From Pseudomonadota bacterium (GTDB lineage: Bacteria > Myxococcota_A > UBA796 > UBA9615): DNA of 64,000 nt. The stretch spans positions 62,001 through 126,000 of the forward strand of contig JAAESI010000112.1 of NCBI GenBank assembly GCA_024229515.1, in the 5' to 3' direction. The position numbers and the translations under genes are program-made. The first letter of the stretch is position 1. The number at the start of each line of letters is the position of its first letter. Below the pieces are notes generated by a model. That model saw nothing but the letters and a program-made list of their open reading frames with translations. It made no database searches and was not told where the DNA came from. Positions 12,430 through 21,013 of the stretch are shown one piece after another.

Positions 12430-13524
12430 GTGTTGCAAAGGGCCCGACGCGCGCTGGAATCGCACGATGCCGAAGGGCTCCTGCGTGCGCTCGCCGAGGC
12501 GGTGGCGTCGGGGAGCTCCCCGAACGAGTTGGTGGAGGTGGGGCTGGACGTCGCCCTGACGCACCCCTTGCGGGGTTCGCGGTGGACGGACGCGGTCCTG
12601 GCGCTGGCGACGGCATCGTTCCTGTCGGACCGGATCGGGGCCGAGGTCGGGCTCCCCGCGGCGGTCTCGGCGTTGCACTTCCTGGCCGGCAGCGAGCCGG
12701 GCCCCCGCCGCGACGAACACGCTGCCCCCCCCCCGGTGAGCCGCATCGCCTGGTTCGAAGCGGGGACCGCGCACGGGGTCGGTGGCTGGGGACGGCACGT
12801 GCTGGTGGCGCGAGCGGGTTGGGCCCTGGCAGGGCGGCTTCCTCACCGAGAAGTACGGGTTCGCGAGGTGTTCGTGGCCCATTGGCAGCCGCGGGAGCGG
12901 GATCGGAGCCACGAGGCCGCCGTCGCCGGGGGCGGGCCGGTTCTGTCGCCGGGTTTCGACGGACTCGCGCGCGTGCGTGAAGCGCGGGTGCACGAAGTGC
13001 TCTCCGGGGACGCGGACGAGAGCTTCCCGAAGGCCCTCGCCGCGGGCGAGCCGGCCGACACCCTGGCCGCGGCCACGGCGATGGCGGCGGTGCGAGCCTG
13101 CGCCGTGCTGCCGGGGCTGCGGCAGGTCCACGGCGTGCTCGTCGCCCGCGCGATGTTGGAGGCCGCCTCCGTCCCCGGGCTGGACGTTCGCGGCCCCCTG
13201 ATCGACGCGGCGCGCTTCGTGGGGGAGGGGTGGGGCTCCGGGCTGCGGTCGGGCCGACTCCCTGACGCCCTCGCGGCCCGCGCGTTCGAGCCCGAGGCGA
13301 GTCCCCCGGGCGAGTCCCTGGAGCAACTCGCGGCTGCCGGTGCACCCCTGGATCTGACCTTGTCGTGGGGGCACCCGCTGCGCCTCGTGGACGCGGCGTT
13401 GGCGCTTCGGGAGCGTCTTGCCGACGCCGGATCGGGGTGGCTGGAGGCTGCCGTGGCGGCGTCCTCGCAGACCTGGCCCAAGAGCAAGCGGCCTTGGCTG
13501 AGCGCCCGGGGCGGGCATGTATAG
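12430..13524 (+). CDS. Hypothetical protein, Ala-rich, all-helical
   Basis: Not recognised. About 364 residues from GTG 12430 (VLQRARRALESHDAEGLLRAL). Predominantly Ala/Leu helices with two similar stretches, one near residues 20-75 (SPNELVEVGLDVALTHPL...) and one near 215-265 (EPADTLAAATAMAAVRAC...VHGVLVARAML). This suggests an internal duplication of a helical domain that in other bacteria accompanies redox or Rieske proteins; that comparison is tentative. No signal peptide, membrane helix or Cys motif. Start chosen at GTG because residues encoded further upstream overlap the divergent M1-like gene. It is followed after 15 bases by the MarR-type regulator. Confidence 0.55.
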   Translation: MLQRARRALESHDAEGLLRALAEAVASGSSPNELVEVGLDVALTHPLRGSRWTDAVLALATASFLSDRIGAEVGLPAAVSALHFLAGSEPGPRRDEHAAPPPVSRIAWFEAGTAHGVGGWGRHVLVARAGWALAGRLPHREVRVREVFVAHWQPRERDRSHEAAVAGGGPVLSPGFDGLARVREARVHEVLSGDADESFPKALAAGEPADTLAAATAMAAVRACAVLPGLRQVHGVLVARAMLEAASVPGLDVRGPLIDAARFVGEGWGSGLRSGRLPDALAARAFEPEASPPGESLEQLAAAGAPLDLTLSWGHPLRLVDAALALRERLADAGSGWLEAAVAASSQTWPKSKRPWLSARGGHV

Positions 13525-13539
13525 TTGCTGGTCCGAAGT

Positions 13540-14229
13540 ATGACGGACATGCTCAAAGACCAGCTCGGCCTCTTCTCCGGCAAGAAGAAGCCGGCCACCG
13601 CCGAAGCCCCCGCGCCCGTTGAGGCCGAGGCGCCGGCGCCCGAGCCTGTGGTCGAGCCGGTGGTCGAGCCCGTCCCGGCGGCCTCCGAGGCGCCTTCGCC
13701 GGCGCCCGTGGAAGACGCGGAGCCACCGAAGCCGATCCCCGGCCGGCCCGGCGAGCACTACCTCTTCCCCCCCGAGCGCAAGCGTCCGCGCAAGGACCTG
13801 CACTTCTCGCGGCGGATGTCCGATCTGGTCCGGCGGCTCCAGCTGCTGGAGCGGGAGCACAAGCAGCACCTCGATCTGACCCTCCCTCAGTCCCACGCGC
13901 TGCACGCGCTGATGGAGGCGGGCTCGCTGCGCATGCAGGAGCTCGCGGCCAGCCTCGGCCTGGCCCAGTCGACCGTCACCCGGCTGGTCGCCCCGCTCAA
14001 GCGGATGGGGCTGCTGGACCGGCGCCCCGACCGCAACGACGGTCGCGCCACGCGCGCGTTCCTGACCGAGAAGGGGACCGCGATCGTCGACGAGCTCGAG
14101 ACCGCGGATCGCGGGATGTACCAGGGGCTGCTGGAGCGCCTGGATCCGACCCGCCGGGCCGAGGTCATCGCCGCCGTGGAGCTTCTCCACGAGGCCGTAC
14201 TGGACATCACCTGGGAAGATCAGGCGTGA
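13540..14229 (+). CDS. MarR-family transcriptional regulator with Pro/Ala/Glu-rich N-terminal extension
   Basis: 229 residues. Residues about 85-225 form a winged-helix MarR domain: LTLPQSHALHALMEAGSLRMQEL, recognition helix LAQSTVTRLVAPLKRMGLL, wing RRPDRNDGRATRAF. Such dimers bind palindromic operators and often respond to small phenolic or lipophilic ligands. The first 80 residues are an Ala-Pro-Glu-Val repeat tract unlike the usual family length (about 150), perhaps a tether. ATG 13540 is chosen over TTG 13525. The stop overlaps the GTG of the small membrane protein gene, so that gene may be its partner or target. Confidence 0.85.
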   Translation: MTDMLKDQLGLFSGKKKPATAEAPAPVEAEAPAPEPVVEPVVEPVPAASEAPSPAPVEDAEPPKPIPGRPGEHYLFPPERKRPRKDLHFSRRMSDLVRRLQLLEREHKQHLDLTLPQSHALHALMEAGSLRMQELAASLGLAQSTVTRLVAPLKRMGLLDRRPDRNDGRATRAFLTEKGTAIVDELETADRGMYQGLLERLDPTRRAEVIAAVELLHEAVLDITWEDQA

Positions 14230-14630
14230 GCATCCGCGACTTTGTTCGCGATCAGCCCTTCCTCGCCGGCTGCGTCGGCTGCGCCTTCACGTCGCTGCTG
14301 GTGTGCGGCGGATTCGTCGCCCTCGGCGCCATCGGGGGCGTTCAGATCGCCAGTTGCGCAGGGGCCGGGTTCGACTCGATGATCGACCTGCAGCAGGACG
14401 CCATGGACGCCGGTTTCGCGACGGGCTTCATGTACAACAACGGCGAGCGGGTCATCACCCTGGAGCCGATGACGCCGCGCGAGGTGGTCTGTGCCGACCT
14501 CGAGTCGATCGTGTTCCCGCACCTCACCGGCGAGCTGGAAACCCTGACGCTGCAGTCGACCTCGTGGTCGCTGTCGGGAACCCCCAGCCCGGTGACGTGC
14601 AACTACTCGGGGTACCCGACGGCCCCCTGA
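14226..14630 (+). CDS. Small membrane protein, unknown
   Basis: 134 residues from GTG 14226, overlapping the MarR stop by GTGA. One hydrophobic segment near residues 12-40 (CVGCAFTSLLVCGGFVALGAIGG), which is Cys-rich and probably a membrane helix, followed by a soluble domain. No family recognised. Coupling to the MarR gene suggests co-regulation. Its end converges on the SMI1-like gene four bases away; the short dyad CCTGAGCCCTCAGG at 14626-14639 spans both stops. Confidence 0.55.
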   Translation: MSIRDFVRDQPFLAGCVGCAFTSLLVCGGFVALGAIGGVQIASCAGAGFDSMIDLQQDAMDAGFATGFMYNNGERVITLEPMTPREVVCADLESIVFPHLTGELETLTLQSTSWSLSGTPSPVTCNYSGYPTAP

Positions 14631-14634
14631 GCCC

Positions 14635-15390
14635 TCAGGTCAGAACCACCCGCTGGCATGCCCGCCCGCGGATCACCGCCACCAGCCACCCCTCGATGCC
14701 GTTGAAGGCGAGGTCGTCGCTGTGGTCGGGCAGGAACCCCGCTTCCGCGCTCACGTAGCCGACGCGGCCCCCGTCGCCCGCTTCGGGCACGTACACGACG
14801 AGATCGTCGGGGCGGCTGGGGGGACGGGCCAGCGGGATCACCTTCAGGCCTCCCTTGGCGCCGTTGTAGACCGCGCCGAGGCAGTCCGCGAACTCGTGCG
14901 CGTTCCGTCCGTGCCCGAACCGACGGGACATGCGGAACAGATCGTCGGCGTCCGCGTCGATGTCCCCGAGTTGGTCCCGGATGGTCTCCAGCAGGCCCCC
15001 GTAGGCCGCCGCCATGGCCTCCGCCGAGAGCACGCGCAGGGGTTCGTTCAAGGGGGCCTCGAGGCCTTCGCTCGTCGGCCGGAAGAAGTCGCCGCCGTTG
15101 TGGAGGCGAAGGAGCAACTCGATCCCCCGAGGCAGGTCGAACCCCAGGGCCGCCTCGAGCGCGTCGAGGGCGTCGTCGGATGCGGGGGGCGCGGGGTCGT
15201 GGCGCGCGGGGAGCAGCCGGACGGGCAACGCGGCGGGGTCGTCGCGGCGCAGTCGGCCGGGCAGCGCCTCGCGGGGAGCGCCTTCCAGCACGCCCCGCCC
15301 ATTGCGCATGTCGTCTTCCACGATGGCGACCAGGGGCTGCTCCGTTGCGAGCTCGGCGTGCCAGAGTCGCAGTACGTCGTGAAGGTGCAC
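14635..15390 (-). CDS. SMI1/KNR4-like protein
   Basis: 251 residues, GTG start. Residues about 70-110 (DALEAALGFDLPRGIELLLRLHNGGDFF) match the SMI1/KNR4 (SUKH) core: helix, short acidic motif, then L-x-x-x-N-G-G. The rest includes a typical late beta strand (LVVYVPEAGDGGRVGYVSAEAGF). SUKH proteins often act as immunity proteins or generic adaptors; no toxin gene is adjacent here, so a toxin-immunity role is not supported. Cytoplasmic, no signal. Divergent from the exported-protein operon at 15508. Confidence 0.6.
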   Translation of the reverse strand: MHLHDVLRLWHAELATEQPLVAIVEDDMRNGRGVLEGAPREALPGRLRRDDPAALPVRLLPARHDPAPPASDDALDALEAALGFDLPRGIELLLRLHNGGDFFRPTSEGLEAPLNEPLRVLSAEAMAAAYGGLLETIRDQLGDIDADADDLFRMSRRFGHGRNAHEFADCLGAVYNGAKGGLKVIPLARPPSRPDDLVVYVPEAGDGGRVGYVSAEAGFLPDHSDDLAFNGIEGWLVAVIRGRACQRVVLT

Positions 15391-15497
15391 AGAGTCCCCT
15401 GTTTCGGTGAAGTGCGAAGGCTAGCGCAATGCGGATTCGAATGTCTGAGGTGGGGCCTGCGTCCAACCGGCCCAGGCGTTATCCTTCCGCTCCTTCC

Positions 15498-15503
15498 AGG
15501 AGG
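15498..15503 (+). promoter_or_regulatory. Shine-Dalgarno AGGAGG for a GTG start
   Basis: Perfect AGGAGG, 4 bases before the GTG at 15508. It fixes the start of the exported-protein operon, since the frame is open for hundreds of bases upstream. Confidence 0.65.
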
Positions 15504-15507
15504 CCCC

Positions 15508-16116
15508 GTGTCCCGACTGTCCGCTCTTCTCCTCGCCCTCGCCCTGCTCGTTCCCGCCGCCGCCATGGCCGGCAAGAAGCCGATGAAGCGCAAGGCGCTC
15601 CAACTGGATCCGCTCGGCGAAGAGGTCGCCGCCAGGGGTGAGTACACCGACGATCTGTACAAGGTCGTGCGCAAGGCCGACCGCTGCCTCGCCACCGACA
15701 CCACCTGGCAGCGCGAGCAGGAGCGCCCGGGCGATGCCGCGATCCACCCGAGCTCGCTGTACGAGATGCTCGCCTCGTCGGTCGTGTGCTGGCAGGAGGC
15801 CGAGAAGAAGGCGCTCGCGGCTGGCGAGATCTTCGCTCCCTCAGCCGCCTGGATCTCTGCCCGCGCGCGTTACATGGAGGCCTACCGCCAGTTCGTGTGG
15901 GCCATCGTCGCCAAGCTCGACGGCAACCAGACGACCACCTGCAAGCGGCTCGTCGAGTCGGTCGCCATGACCAACACCGCGCGTGACGCGGCCACCGGCC
16001 TCGCCGACAGGTTCACCGTGGCCTCGGCGCAGGCGCTGGGCGCGCAGGCCGACAGCGAAGCGCAGGCCCTCACCGGCATGATCCTGGGCGAGGCGGAAGC
16101 GCAGAAGTGCAACTAG
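15508..16116 (+). CDS. Exported hypothetical protein
   Basis: 202 residues. Signal peptide MSRLSALLLALALLVPAAAMA, then Lys-rich start (GKKPMKRKAL). The mature part is helical with three Cys (RCLATD, VVCWQEA, TTCKRL) and ends in KCN. No family recognised. First gene of a plus-strand run in which the next gene overlaps by 10 bases, so it may act with the lipoprotein encoded there. Expected location: periplasm. Confidence 0.6.
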   Translation: MSRLSALLLALALLVPAAAMAGKKPMKRKALQLDPLGEEVAARGEYTDDLYKVVRKADRCLATDTTWQREQERPGDAAIHPSSLYEMLASSVVCWQEAEKKALAAGEIFAPSAAWISARARYMEAYRQFVWAIVAKLDGNQTTTCKRLVESVAMTNTARDAATGLADRFTVASAQALGAQADSEAQALTGMILGEAEAQKCN

Positions 16117-16802
16117 CGAGGTGGTGCCTTCCGGCGGCCTTGCTGCTGCTGGCCGCCTGCCCCAAGAAGCCCCCGGAGCCGGCTGTCAAGCCCGTGGAGG
16201 CCCAACCTCCCGCGCCCCTGCTGGTGCACTCGTTCGACGAGCTGTCAGTGGACTTCTATCCGGAGCTGCAGGCCCTCGAGGAGGGGGCTCCGCGGCTGAC
16301 GGAGCTGGCCCGCACCCGAGACGTGGACCAGTGGACGGCCGTTCGGTCGGTGTGGGGACTGCTCCCCGTCATTGAGTTCCTCGATACGGATCGTCGCCAC
16401 TCCGCGCTGTCTGCCTCGGCGGGTTGGTTCATCACGACGCAGGAGGACGGCACGGAGCTCATCGAGGCGGTGCTGGTGCGCGACTTCGAGGATGCGCCTG
16501 CGGCAGAGGCACCGGAGGCGCTGATGATCGGGCTCGCGGAGTCCTGGCCGCCCCCCTGGACTCTGTGCCAGCCGCGTAACCGAATCGGCGTCGTGGCGTA
16601 CGACTCGGAGCGACGCGTGAAGCTCGGACTGGACCCCATTGAAGGAAACGAGGGCTGGTCCGTCGATCACGTTGAGTTTTTCTCCCCGTCGATGGATCTG
16701 GAAGCGTGGTGGGACGCCAAGGACTACGGGGGCTGTGACGAACTGGGGACGGTGACCGAGGGGTTGCGGTTCCGACCCGCGAGGAAGTCCAAGGATGAAT
16801 AA
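16107..16802 (+). CDS. Lipoprotein, unknown
   Basis: 231 residues from GTG 16107, overlapping the previous gene. Signal sequence ends in the lipobox LLAAC, with mature Cys followed by PKKPPEPAVKPVEAQPP, a Pro-rich tether. The folded part (about residues 40-225) has no recognised domain; it contains three further Cys-containing loops (WTLCQPRN, YGGCDEL). Probably attached to a membrane facing the periplasm. Its last codons overlap the DUF547 gene by 8 bases. Confidence 0.6.
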   Translation: MQLARWCLPAALLLLAACPKKPPEPAVKPVEAQPPAPLLVHSFDELSVDFYPELQALEEGAPRLTELARTRDVDQWTAVRSVWGLLPVIEFLDTDRRHSALSASAGWFITTQEDGTELIEAVLVRDFEDAPAAEAPEALMIGLAESWPPPWTLCQPRNRIGVVAYDSERRVKLGLDPIEGNEGWSVDHVEFFSPSMDLEAWWDAKDYGGCDELGTVTEGLRFRPARKSKDE

Positions 16803-17586
16803 CGCCCCCCTCCTGCTCTGCGCTTTCATGGCCTTCCTGGCCGCCAACCCGGGCCTGAACCTGGCGTCCTCGCGGGCGCCCGCCGAAGACCTCCGGATGG
16901 CGGAGGCGGCGGGCTTCGACCACTCGTACGCGCAGTGGGACGGGATCCTGCGCAAGCACGTGCGACGGGACGGCATGGTCGACTACGCGGGGCTCGCTTC
17001 GAACGCCGATCTGGCCGCGTTTCTGACCACCGTCGCGGAGGTCCCGGCCGAGGAGGTCGCGGGCTGGACGCGGTCGCAGAAGATCGCCTTCTACAGCAAC
17101 GCGTACAACGCCTACACGTTCCAGACGATCCTGGATGCCAGCCCCGTCGCGTCGATCCGCGACATCAAGCCGGACCCCTGGGAGGCGTCGAAGTGGACCG
17201 TCGCGGGTCGGACGATGTCGCTCAACGAGATGGAGCACAAGAAGCTGCGCGGCGACCTCAAGGAGGTCCGGGTGCACTTCATCCTCGTGTGCGCGGCGAA
17301 GTCCTGCCCGGCGCTGCCGAACAAGGCGATCGTGCCCGACGACCTCAACGGCCAGCTCGACCGCTACGCCAAGGCCTTCTTCACGGACACGACCCGCAAC
17401 CGCGTCGACCAGGCCGGCGGCAAGGTCTACCTGTCCAAGCTGCTGGACTGGTACCGCGGCGATTTCGACGACAACCCCGCCGCCTACATGGCGAAGTTCC
17501 TCGACGGTGAGGCGAAGGTGTTCCTCGAGGGCGGGGAGTTCGCCGTCGTGTTCAACGACTACGACTGGCGCCTCAACAAGCAGTAG
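16795..17586 (+). CDS. DUF547 domain protein, exported
   Basis: 263 residues. N-terminal hydrophobic stretch (LLLCAFMAFLAANPG) acts as signal or anchor. The DUF547 core is clear: KIAFYSNAYNAYTFQTI near residues 96-112 and FILVCAAKSCPALPNKAI near 160-177, both hallmark motifs. DUF547 proteins are widespread secreted or membrane-associated proteins of unknown biochemical function. Part of the plus-strand run 15508-20114; 28 bases separate it from the PATAN gene. Confidence 0.8.
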   Translation: MNNAPLLLCAFMAFLAANPGLNLASSRAPAEDLRMAEAAGFDHSYAQWDGILRKHVRRDGMVDYAGLASNADLAAFLTTVAEVPAEEVAGWTRSQKIAFYSNAYNAYTFQTILDASPVASIRDIKPDPWEASKWTVAGRTMSLNEMEHKKLRGDLKEVRVHFILVCAAKSCPALPNKAIVPDDLNGQLDRYAKAFFTDTTRNRVDQAGGKVYLSKLLDWYRGDFDDNPAAYMAKFLDGEAKVFLEGGEFAVVFNDYDWRLNKQ

Positions 17587-17603
17587 CGGGTATGGTTTGC
17601 GCC

Positions 17604-17609
17604 GGAGGG
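17604..17609 (+). promoter_or_regulatory. Shine-Dalgarno GGAGGG for a GTG start
   Basis: GGAGGG placed 5 bases before GTG 17615. It decides the start of the PATAN protein gene, whose frame is open upstream within the DUF547 gene. Confidence 0.6.
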
Positions 17610-17614
17610 TTCCG

Positions 17615-19240
17615 GTGTCTGTCAGCGTCCCGATTCAGTACGACGACCTGTTCGAGTTCCTCGAGGACTACCGCTCGTCGATCTCGCAACTTCAGTACAT
17701 CGTCCCCGTCGACCAGCCCGTGAACGAGGGCGACGCCGTCGCCGTCGAGTTCACCGTCCCGGTGCTGGGCGAGGTCGTCACCGCGCACGGACGCGTCAGC
17801 TCCAGCGAGGAAGGGGCCGCCGCGCTGGCCCTGGATCCCGACGCGGGCGACGGCATCCCGCAGCTCGAAGGCTTCTATCGCTTCGTGGGGAGCCTCGTCG
17901 AAGCGATGCTCGTGTCCGGCCGGTTCAAGGTCACGGGGCAGTGGGCCGCCGGCGCCGGGTACGCCGCCGCGGGCGCCTCGGCCGTTGCCCGCGTCGAAGG
18001 CCAGGCCATCGATCTGACGTCCTTGACCCCCGACCGCACGGGCGTGGTCGAGGAGGTCGCCATGACCGAGCTCCTCATGGACCTGTACCGGCTCCGGGGC
18101 ACCGGCGTGCTGGAGGTTCGGAGCGAGACCGGACGCCGCCTCGGCTGGATGAAGAAGGGCGGCTTCGTTCAGTGGGAGAACGACCCCGTCATCGAGGACG
18201 AGTGCCTCGGCGTACTCCTGAACCGCGCGGGCAAGCTCACCGAGGAGCAGCTCAAGCACTCCCTGACGCGCATGAACGAGACCGGGCAGCGGCAGGGTGA
18301 GTGCCTGATCGAGTCCGGCGCGCTGACGTTCCCTCAGCTGGTCATGTCGCTGATGACGCAGGCGGAGATCGTCACCCGGAACGTGTTCGCGATGCGTGAA
18401 GGCACGTGGTCCTGGTTCCCCCTGGATCCGCTCCCTGGCGAGTACGTGACCCCGCCGATGAAGACCCCCGGGTTCTTGTTCACGTACTACAAGAAGCGCG
18501 TGACGCAGACGTCGAAGGCGGACCTGCAGAAGATGCAGACCCCGCTGATGGACCAGTACACAATCCTCGCGGACGACATCAACTGGGACGACCTCCGGCT
18601 CAAGAAGACGGAGCTGGGGCTGGTCGACATCCTCTCCAGGAAGTCGTACCGCTACCGCGAGATCTTCTCGGTCTCGAACATGGGCCGCGGTCTCACGATG
18701 CAGGTGGCGCTGGCGCTGGTGCAGCTGGGCGTGCTCGGGTTCGTCGATTCCGAGGACACCGAGCAGGTCATGGAGCGGCTGCGCAAGCAGCTCGTCGTCA
18801 AGCTCAACCACCAGATGGACCAGAACCCCTTCGAGATTCTGGAGGTCCACTGGACCTCGCTGACGCCGGCGATCCGCGTCTCCTACGACCGGATGAAGGC
18901 GGAGTACGACCGGTTCGGTAAGGGCGTGACGCTGGCGGACGACGTCGAGTCCAGGCGGCAGGAGATCCTCACCAACATCGAGGGCGCCTGGAAGCGGCTC
19001 AACGAAACCGCGACCCGCCAGGAGACGCGCAAGCAGTACTACGAGGCGCAGCAGCACGACTTCAGCGCCGATCTGCTCTTCCGGCAGGGTGAGATGCTGG
19101 TCATGCGGAAGAAGTACAGCGAGGCGGTCGACGCGCTCGAACGGGCGGTCGAGCTGATGCCGCACGTGGCCAAGTACCGGGCCATGCTCAAGACCGCCCG
19201 GCGCGACGGCGCCGGTGGTGACGGCAGCTTCGAAATCTGA
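17615..19240 (+). CDS. PATAN (DUF4388) signalling scaffold with PilZ-like, DnaJ-like and TPR-like parts
   Basis: 541 residues, cytoplasmic. Residues 1-115: PilZ-like beta domain (LFEFLEDYRSSISQ, FTVPVLGEVVTAHGRV). Residues about 150-290: DUF4388/PATAN (LLMDLYRLRGTGVLEVRS, GWMKKGGFVQWENDP, LGVLLNRAGKLTEEQL), a domain tied to signalling and motility regulation. Residues about 400-480: a helical part like a J-domain module (NPFEILEVHWTSLTPAIRVSYDRMKAEYD). The C-terminus is TPR-like (EAVDALERAVELMPHVAKYRAML). Probably an adaptor that integrates a signal, perhaps c-di-GMP if the PilZ-like part is genuine; its RxxxR motif is not evident. Confidence 0.75.
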   Translation: MSVSVPIQYDDLFEFLEDYRSSISQLQYIVPVDQPVNEGDAVAVEFTVPVLGEVVTAHGRVSSSEEGAAALALDPDAGDGIPQLEGFYRFVGSLVEAMLVSGRFKVTGQWAAGAGYAAAGASAVARVEGQAIDLTSLTPDRTGVVEEVAMTELLMDLYRLRGTGVLEVRSETGRRLGWMKKGGFVQWENDPVIEDECLGVLLNRAGKLTEEQLKHSLTRMNETGQRQGECLIESGALTFPQLVMSLMTQAEIVTRNVFAMREGTWSWFPLDPLPGEYVTPPMKTPGFLFTYYKKRVTQTSKADLQKMQTPLMDQYTILADDINWDDLRLKKTELGLVDILSRKSYRYREIFSVSNMGRGLTMQVALALVQLGVLGFVDSEDTEQVMERLRKQLVVKLNHQMDQNPFEILEVHWTSLTPAIRVSYDRMKAEYDRFGKGVTLADDVESRRQEILTNIEGAWKRLNETATRQETRKQYYEAQQHDFSADLLFRQGEMLVMRKKYSEAVDALERAVELMPHVAKYRAMLKTARRDGAGGDGSFEI

Positions 19241-19244
19241 CCTG

Positions 19245-20114
19245 ATGCGCGTCGTCGTTCTGTTCCTCGTGGCCCTGTTCGTGGCGGCCCCAGCGGTGGC
19301 GCAGGAGCAGGGCGACCGGGTGCGGGTCGAGCTGACCGACGGCACCGAAATCTGCGCGATCGTGATCGACTCAGAGCCCGAGCGGCTGCTGCTGCGCACC
19401 GAGTTCGGCGAACTCGCGATCAAGCGGACCCAGATTTCCTTGCTGGAGATCGGCACCGAGGACTGGTTCAAGCCCTACCGCATCGCACTGGACCGCGGCG
19501 GGCGCACCGCCAGCGAGGCGACCCGGTACCGACGCACCTACCTCCACCTCGACATCTACCGCGACTACGCCGAGGGGCGGCTCCAGATCACGGACTCCCG
19601 GTCACGCTGGATCGGCCCACCGTCGCTGGGGTACGGCGATCGTCTGTTGGGCAAGTACAACCGCAAGAGCTTCAAGGTGATGGTCGCGGGCATGCCCTAC
19701 CGGTCGCTCACGATCGAGGAGATGGTCACGATCAGCGGCGACCATCGGCTGCGTGCGCGGTTCGACTCGGAGCAGCAGATCGCCCTCCGGAACGCCGGTG
19801 CGGGCCTGGCCATGGCCGTCGGCGCGACGCTGTCGATCGTGCTCGGCACCGCGCTGAACTACGCGTGTTCGCCCCAGGGATTCGGGGTTGGGGGGCAGCC
19901 CTGCGGGGCGCCGATGTTGTCGCTGTCGGTGCCGCTGTACATCGTCGGCGCGATCTTCCTGCACAAGGGGGTCAAGCGGCTGACCGACCTGCAGGGCACC
20001 AATCTCGCCGCCATCATGACGCGGCGCGAGGGGTGGGCGCTGATGCAGTCCCACAACGGGCGCCTCCGCCAGGAGTTGGGGCTGCCCGACGACGAGCGCC
20101 TCGACGCTCCCTAG
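19245..20114 (+). CDS. Exported/membrane hypothetical protein
   Basis: 289 residues from ATG 19245, 4 bases after the PATAN stop. Signal peptide VVVLFLVALFVAAPAVA-QEQ. The first domain (VRVELTDGTEICAIVIDSEPERLLLRTEFGELAI) resembles a small beta-barrel of the kind found in envelope proteins with an Sm-like fold; a linker and two hydrophobic segments follow (AGLAMAVGATLSIVLG, LSVPLYIVGAIFL). Function unknown. Its stop TAG and the stop of the convergent oxidoreductase gene share one CTAG. Confidence 0.6.
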   Translation: MRVVVLFLVALFVAAPAVAQEQGDRVRVELTDGTEICAIVIDSEPERLLLRTEFGELAIKRTQISLLEIGTEDWFKPYRIALDRGGRTASEATRYRRTYLHLDIYRDYAEGRLQITDSRSRWIGPPSLGYGDRLLGKYNRKSFKVMVAGMPYRSLTIEEMVTISGDHRLRARFDSEQQIALRNAGAGLAMAVGATLSIVLGTALNYACSPQGFGVGGQPCGAPMLSLSVPLYIVGAIFLHKGVKRLTDLQGTNLAAIMTRREGWALMQSHNGRLRQELGLPDDERLDAP

Positions 20115-21013
20115 CCGACGTCTTCGATCCGCTTCCCGAAGTGACGGTTCATCCGCACGCCCGCGGACGCCAGGAACGCTGACGGCATCACCCCTCCAGC
20201 GAAGATGAAGACCCGATCGTTGGGGAGCACGATGGCCTCCCCGAGGTGGTTCAGCCCCACCCGGTCGGGCCCGACGTGGTCCACCGCGCTGCCCAGCAGG
20301 AGCGTCACCCGGCCTGCCTCGACGGCTTCGTTCAGGCGCTCCTGGTTGGCCTGGCGGGGGCGGGTGATCGCCCGACTGCGGTAGCTCAAGGTGACCCGGC
20401 AGCCGAGCACCTCGCCGAGGGCGCAGGCAGCCTCCACCGCGGAGTCGCCGCCTCCGACGACGAGCACGTGCTCGTGCTCGTAGCGCTCCGGTTCGAGCAG
20501 GCGGTACGCGACCTTCTCCAGCTCCTCGCCGGGCACTTCGAGGCGGCGCGGGCTTCCCCGCCGTCCGACCGCGAGCAGCACTGCGGCGGCCGCGACTTCG
20601 CCGCTGCTGGTGACGACGTCGAAGGTCCCGGCCGGGCCCCGCGTCACCGACTCGACGCGCTCTTCCTCGCGGATCCGCAGGTTCGCTGCCGCGACCGCGT
20701 CTTCGAAGACCTGGATGAGCTCCTCCTTCGACAGGGTCCCCCCGGGCACCCGGGGCTGGCCGGGGAGGCGGAAGCCGCGTGACATCACGATCTTGGCGCG
20801 CGGGTAGTGGCGGATGGCGCCCCCGAACCGGCCCTGCTCGAGGACCTCCACGATCAGCCCCTGGCGCACTGCTTCGAGCCCCGCTCCGACCCCCGCGGGG
20901 CCAGCGCCGCCGCCGACGAGATCGACGCCCCCGGGCGGTCGCGGGGGGAGCGACCGGGCGAGGTGCTGGACCGCCTGCACGCCCTGCTCGACCGCGTTGG
21001 CGATGAGCCCCAT
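20111..21013 (-). CDS. NAD(P)/FAD-dependent oxidoreductase domain (C-terminal part of a frameshifted gene)
   Basis: 300 residues in the thioredoxin-reductase-like fold: FAD-binding GGGAGPAG near residue 37, NAD(P)-binding VLVVGGGDSAVEAACALGE near 184, and a late FAD motif ending VFIFAGGVMPSAF. It carries electrons between NAD(P)H and a ferredoxin or membrane partner. The ATG at 21013 is internal: the residues before it, in another frame, are the ferredoxin domain of the same protein (21014-21440). A run of eight C on the plus strand at 21014-21021 sits at the junction; seven would restore one frame (GELGG-MGLIANAV). See the companion entry. Confidence 0.8.
   Translation of the reverse strand: MGLIANAVEQGVQAVQHLARSLPPRPPGGVDLVGGGAGPAGVGAGLEAVRQGLIVEVLEQGRFGGAIRHYPRAKIVMSRGFRLPGQPRVPGGTLSKEELIQVFEDAVAAANLRIREEERVESVTRGPAGTFDVVTSSGEVAAAAVLLAVGRRGSPRRLEVPGEELEKVAYRLLEPERYEHEHVLVVGGGDSAVEAACALGEVLGCRVTLSYRSRAITRPRQANQERLNEAVEAGRVTLLLGSAVDHVGPDRVGLNHLGEAIVLPNDRVFIFAGGVMPSAFLASAGVRMNRHFGKRIEDVG

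Noticed and set aside
13520..13525. TATAGT upstream of the MarR gene, and the same at 29200 before the kinase gene, as -10 promoter boxes
   Set aside because: In both places the hexamer contains the TAG stop of the gene before (GTATAG, ATATAG), and no -35 box at a proper distance is present.
14635..15390. SMI1-like gene as immunity gene of a polymorphic toxin locus
   Set aside because: No toxin, Rhs or secretion-system gene is adjacent.
15430..15445. GGATTCGAAT near 15432 as the T-arm of a tRNA gene
   Set aside because: No acceptor stem, D-arm or anticodon arm can be formed around it.
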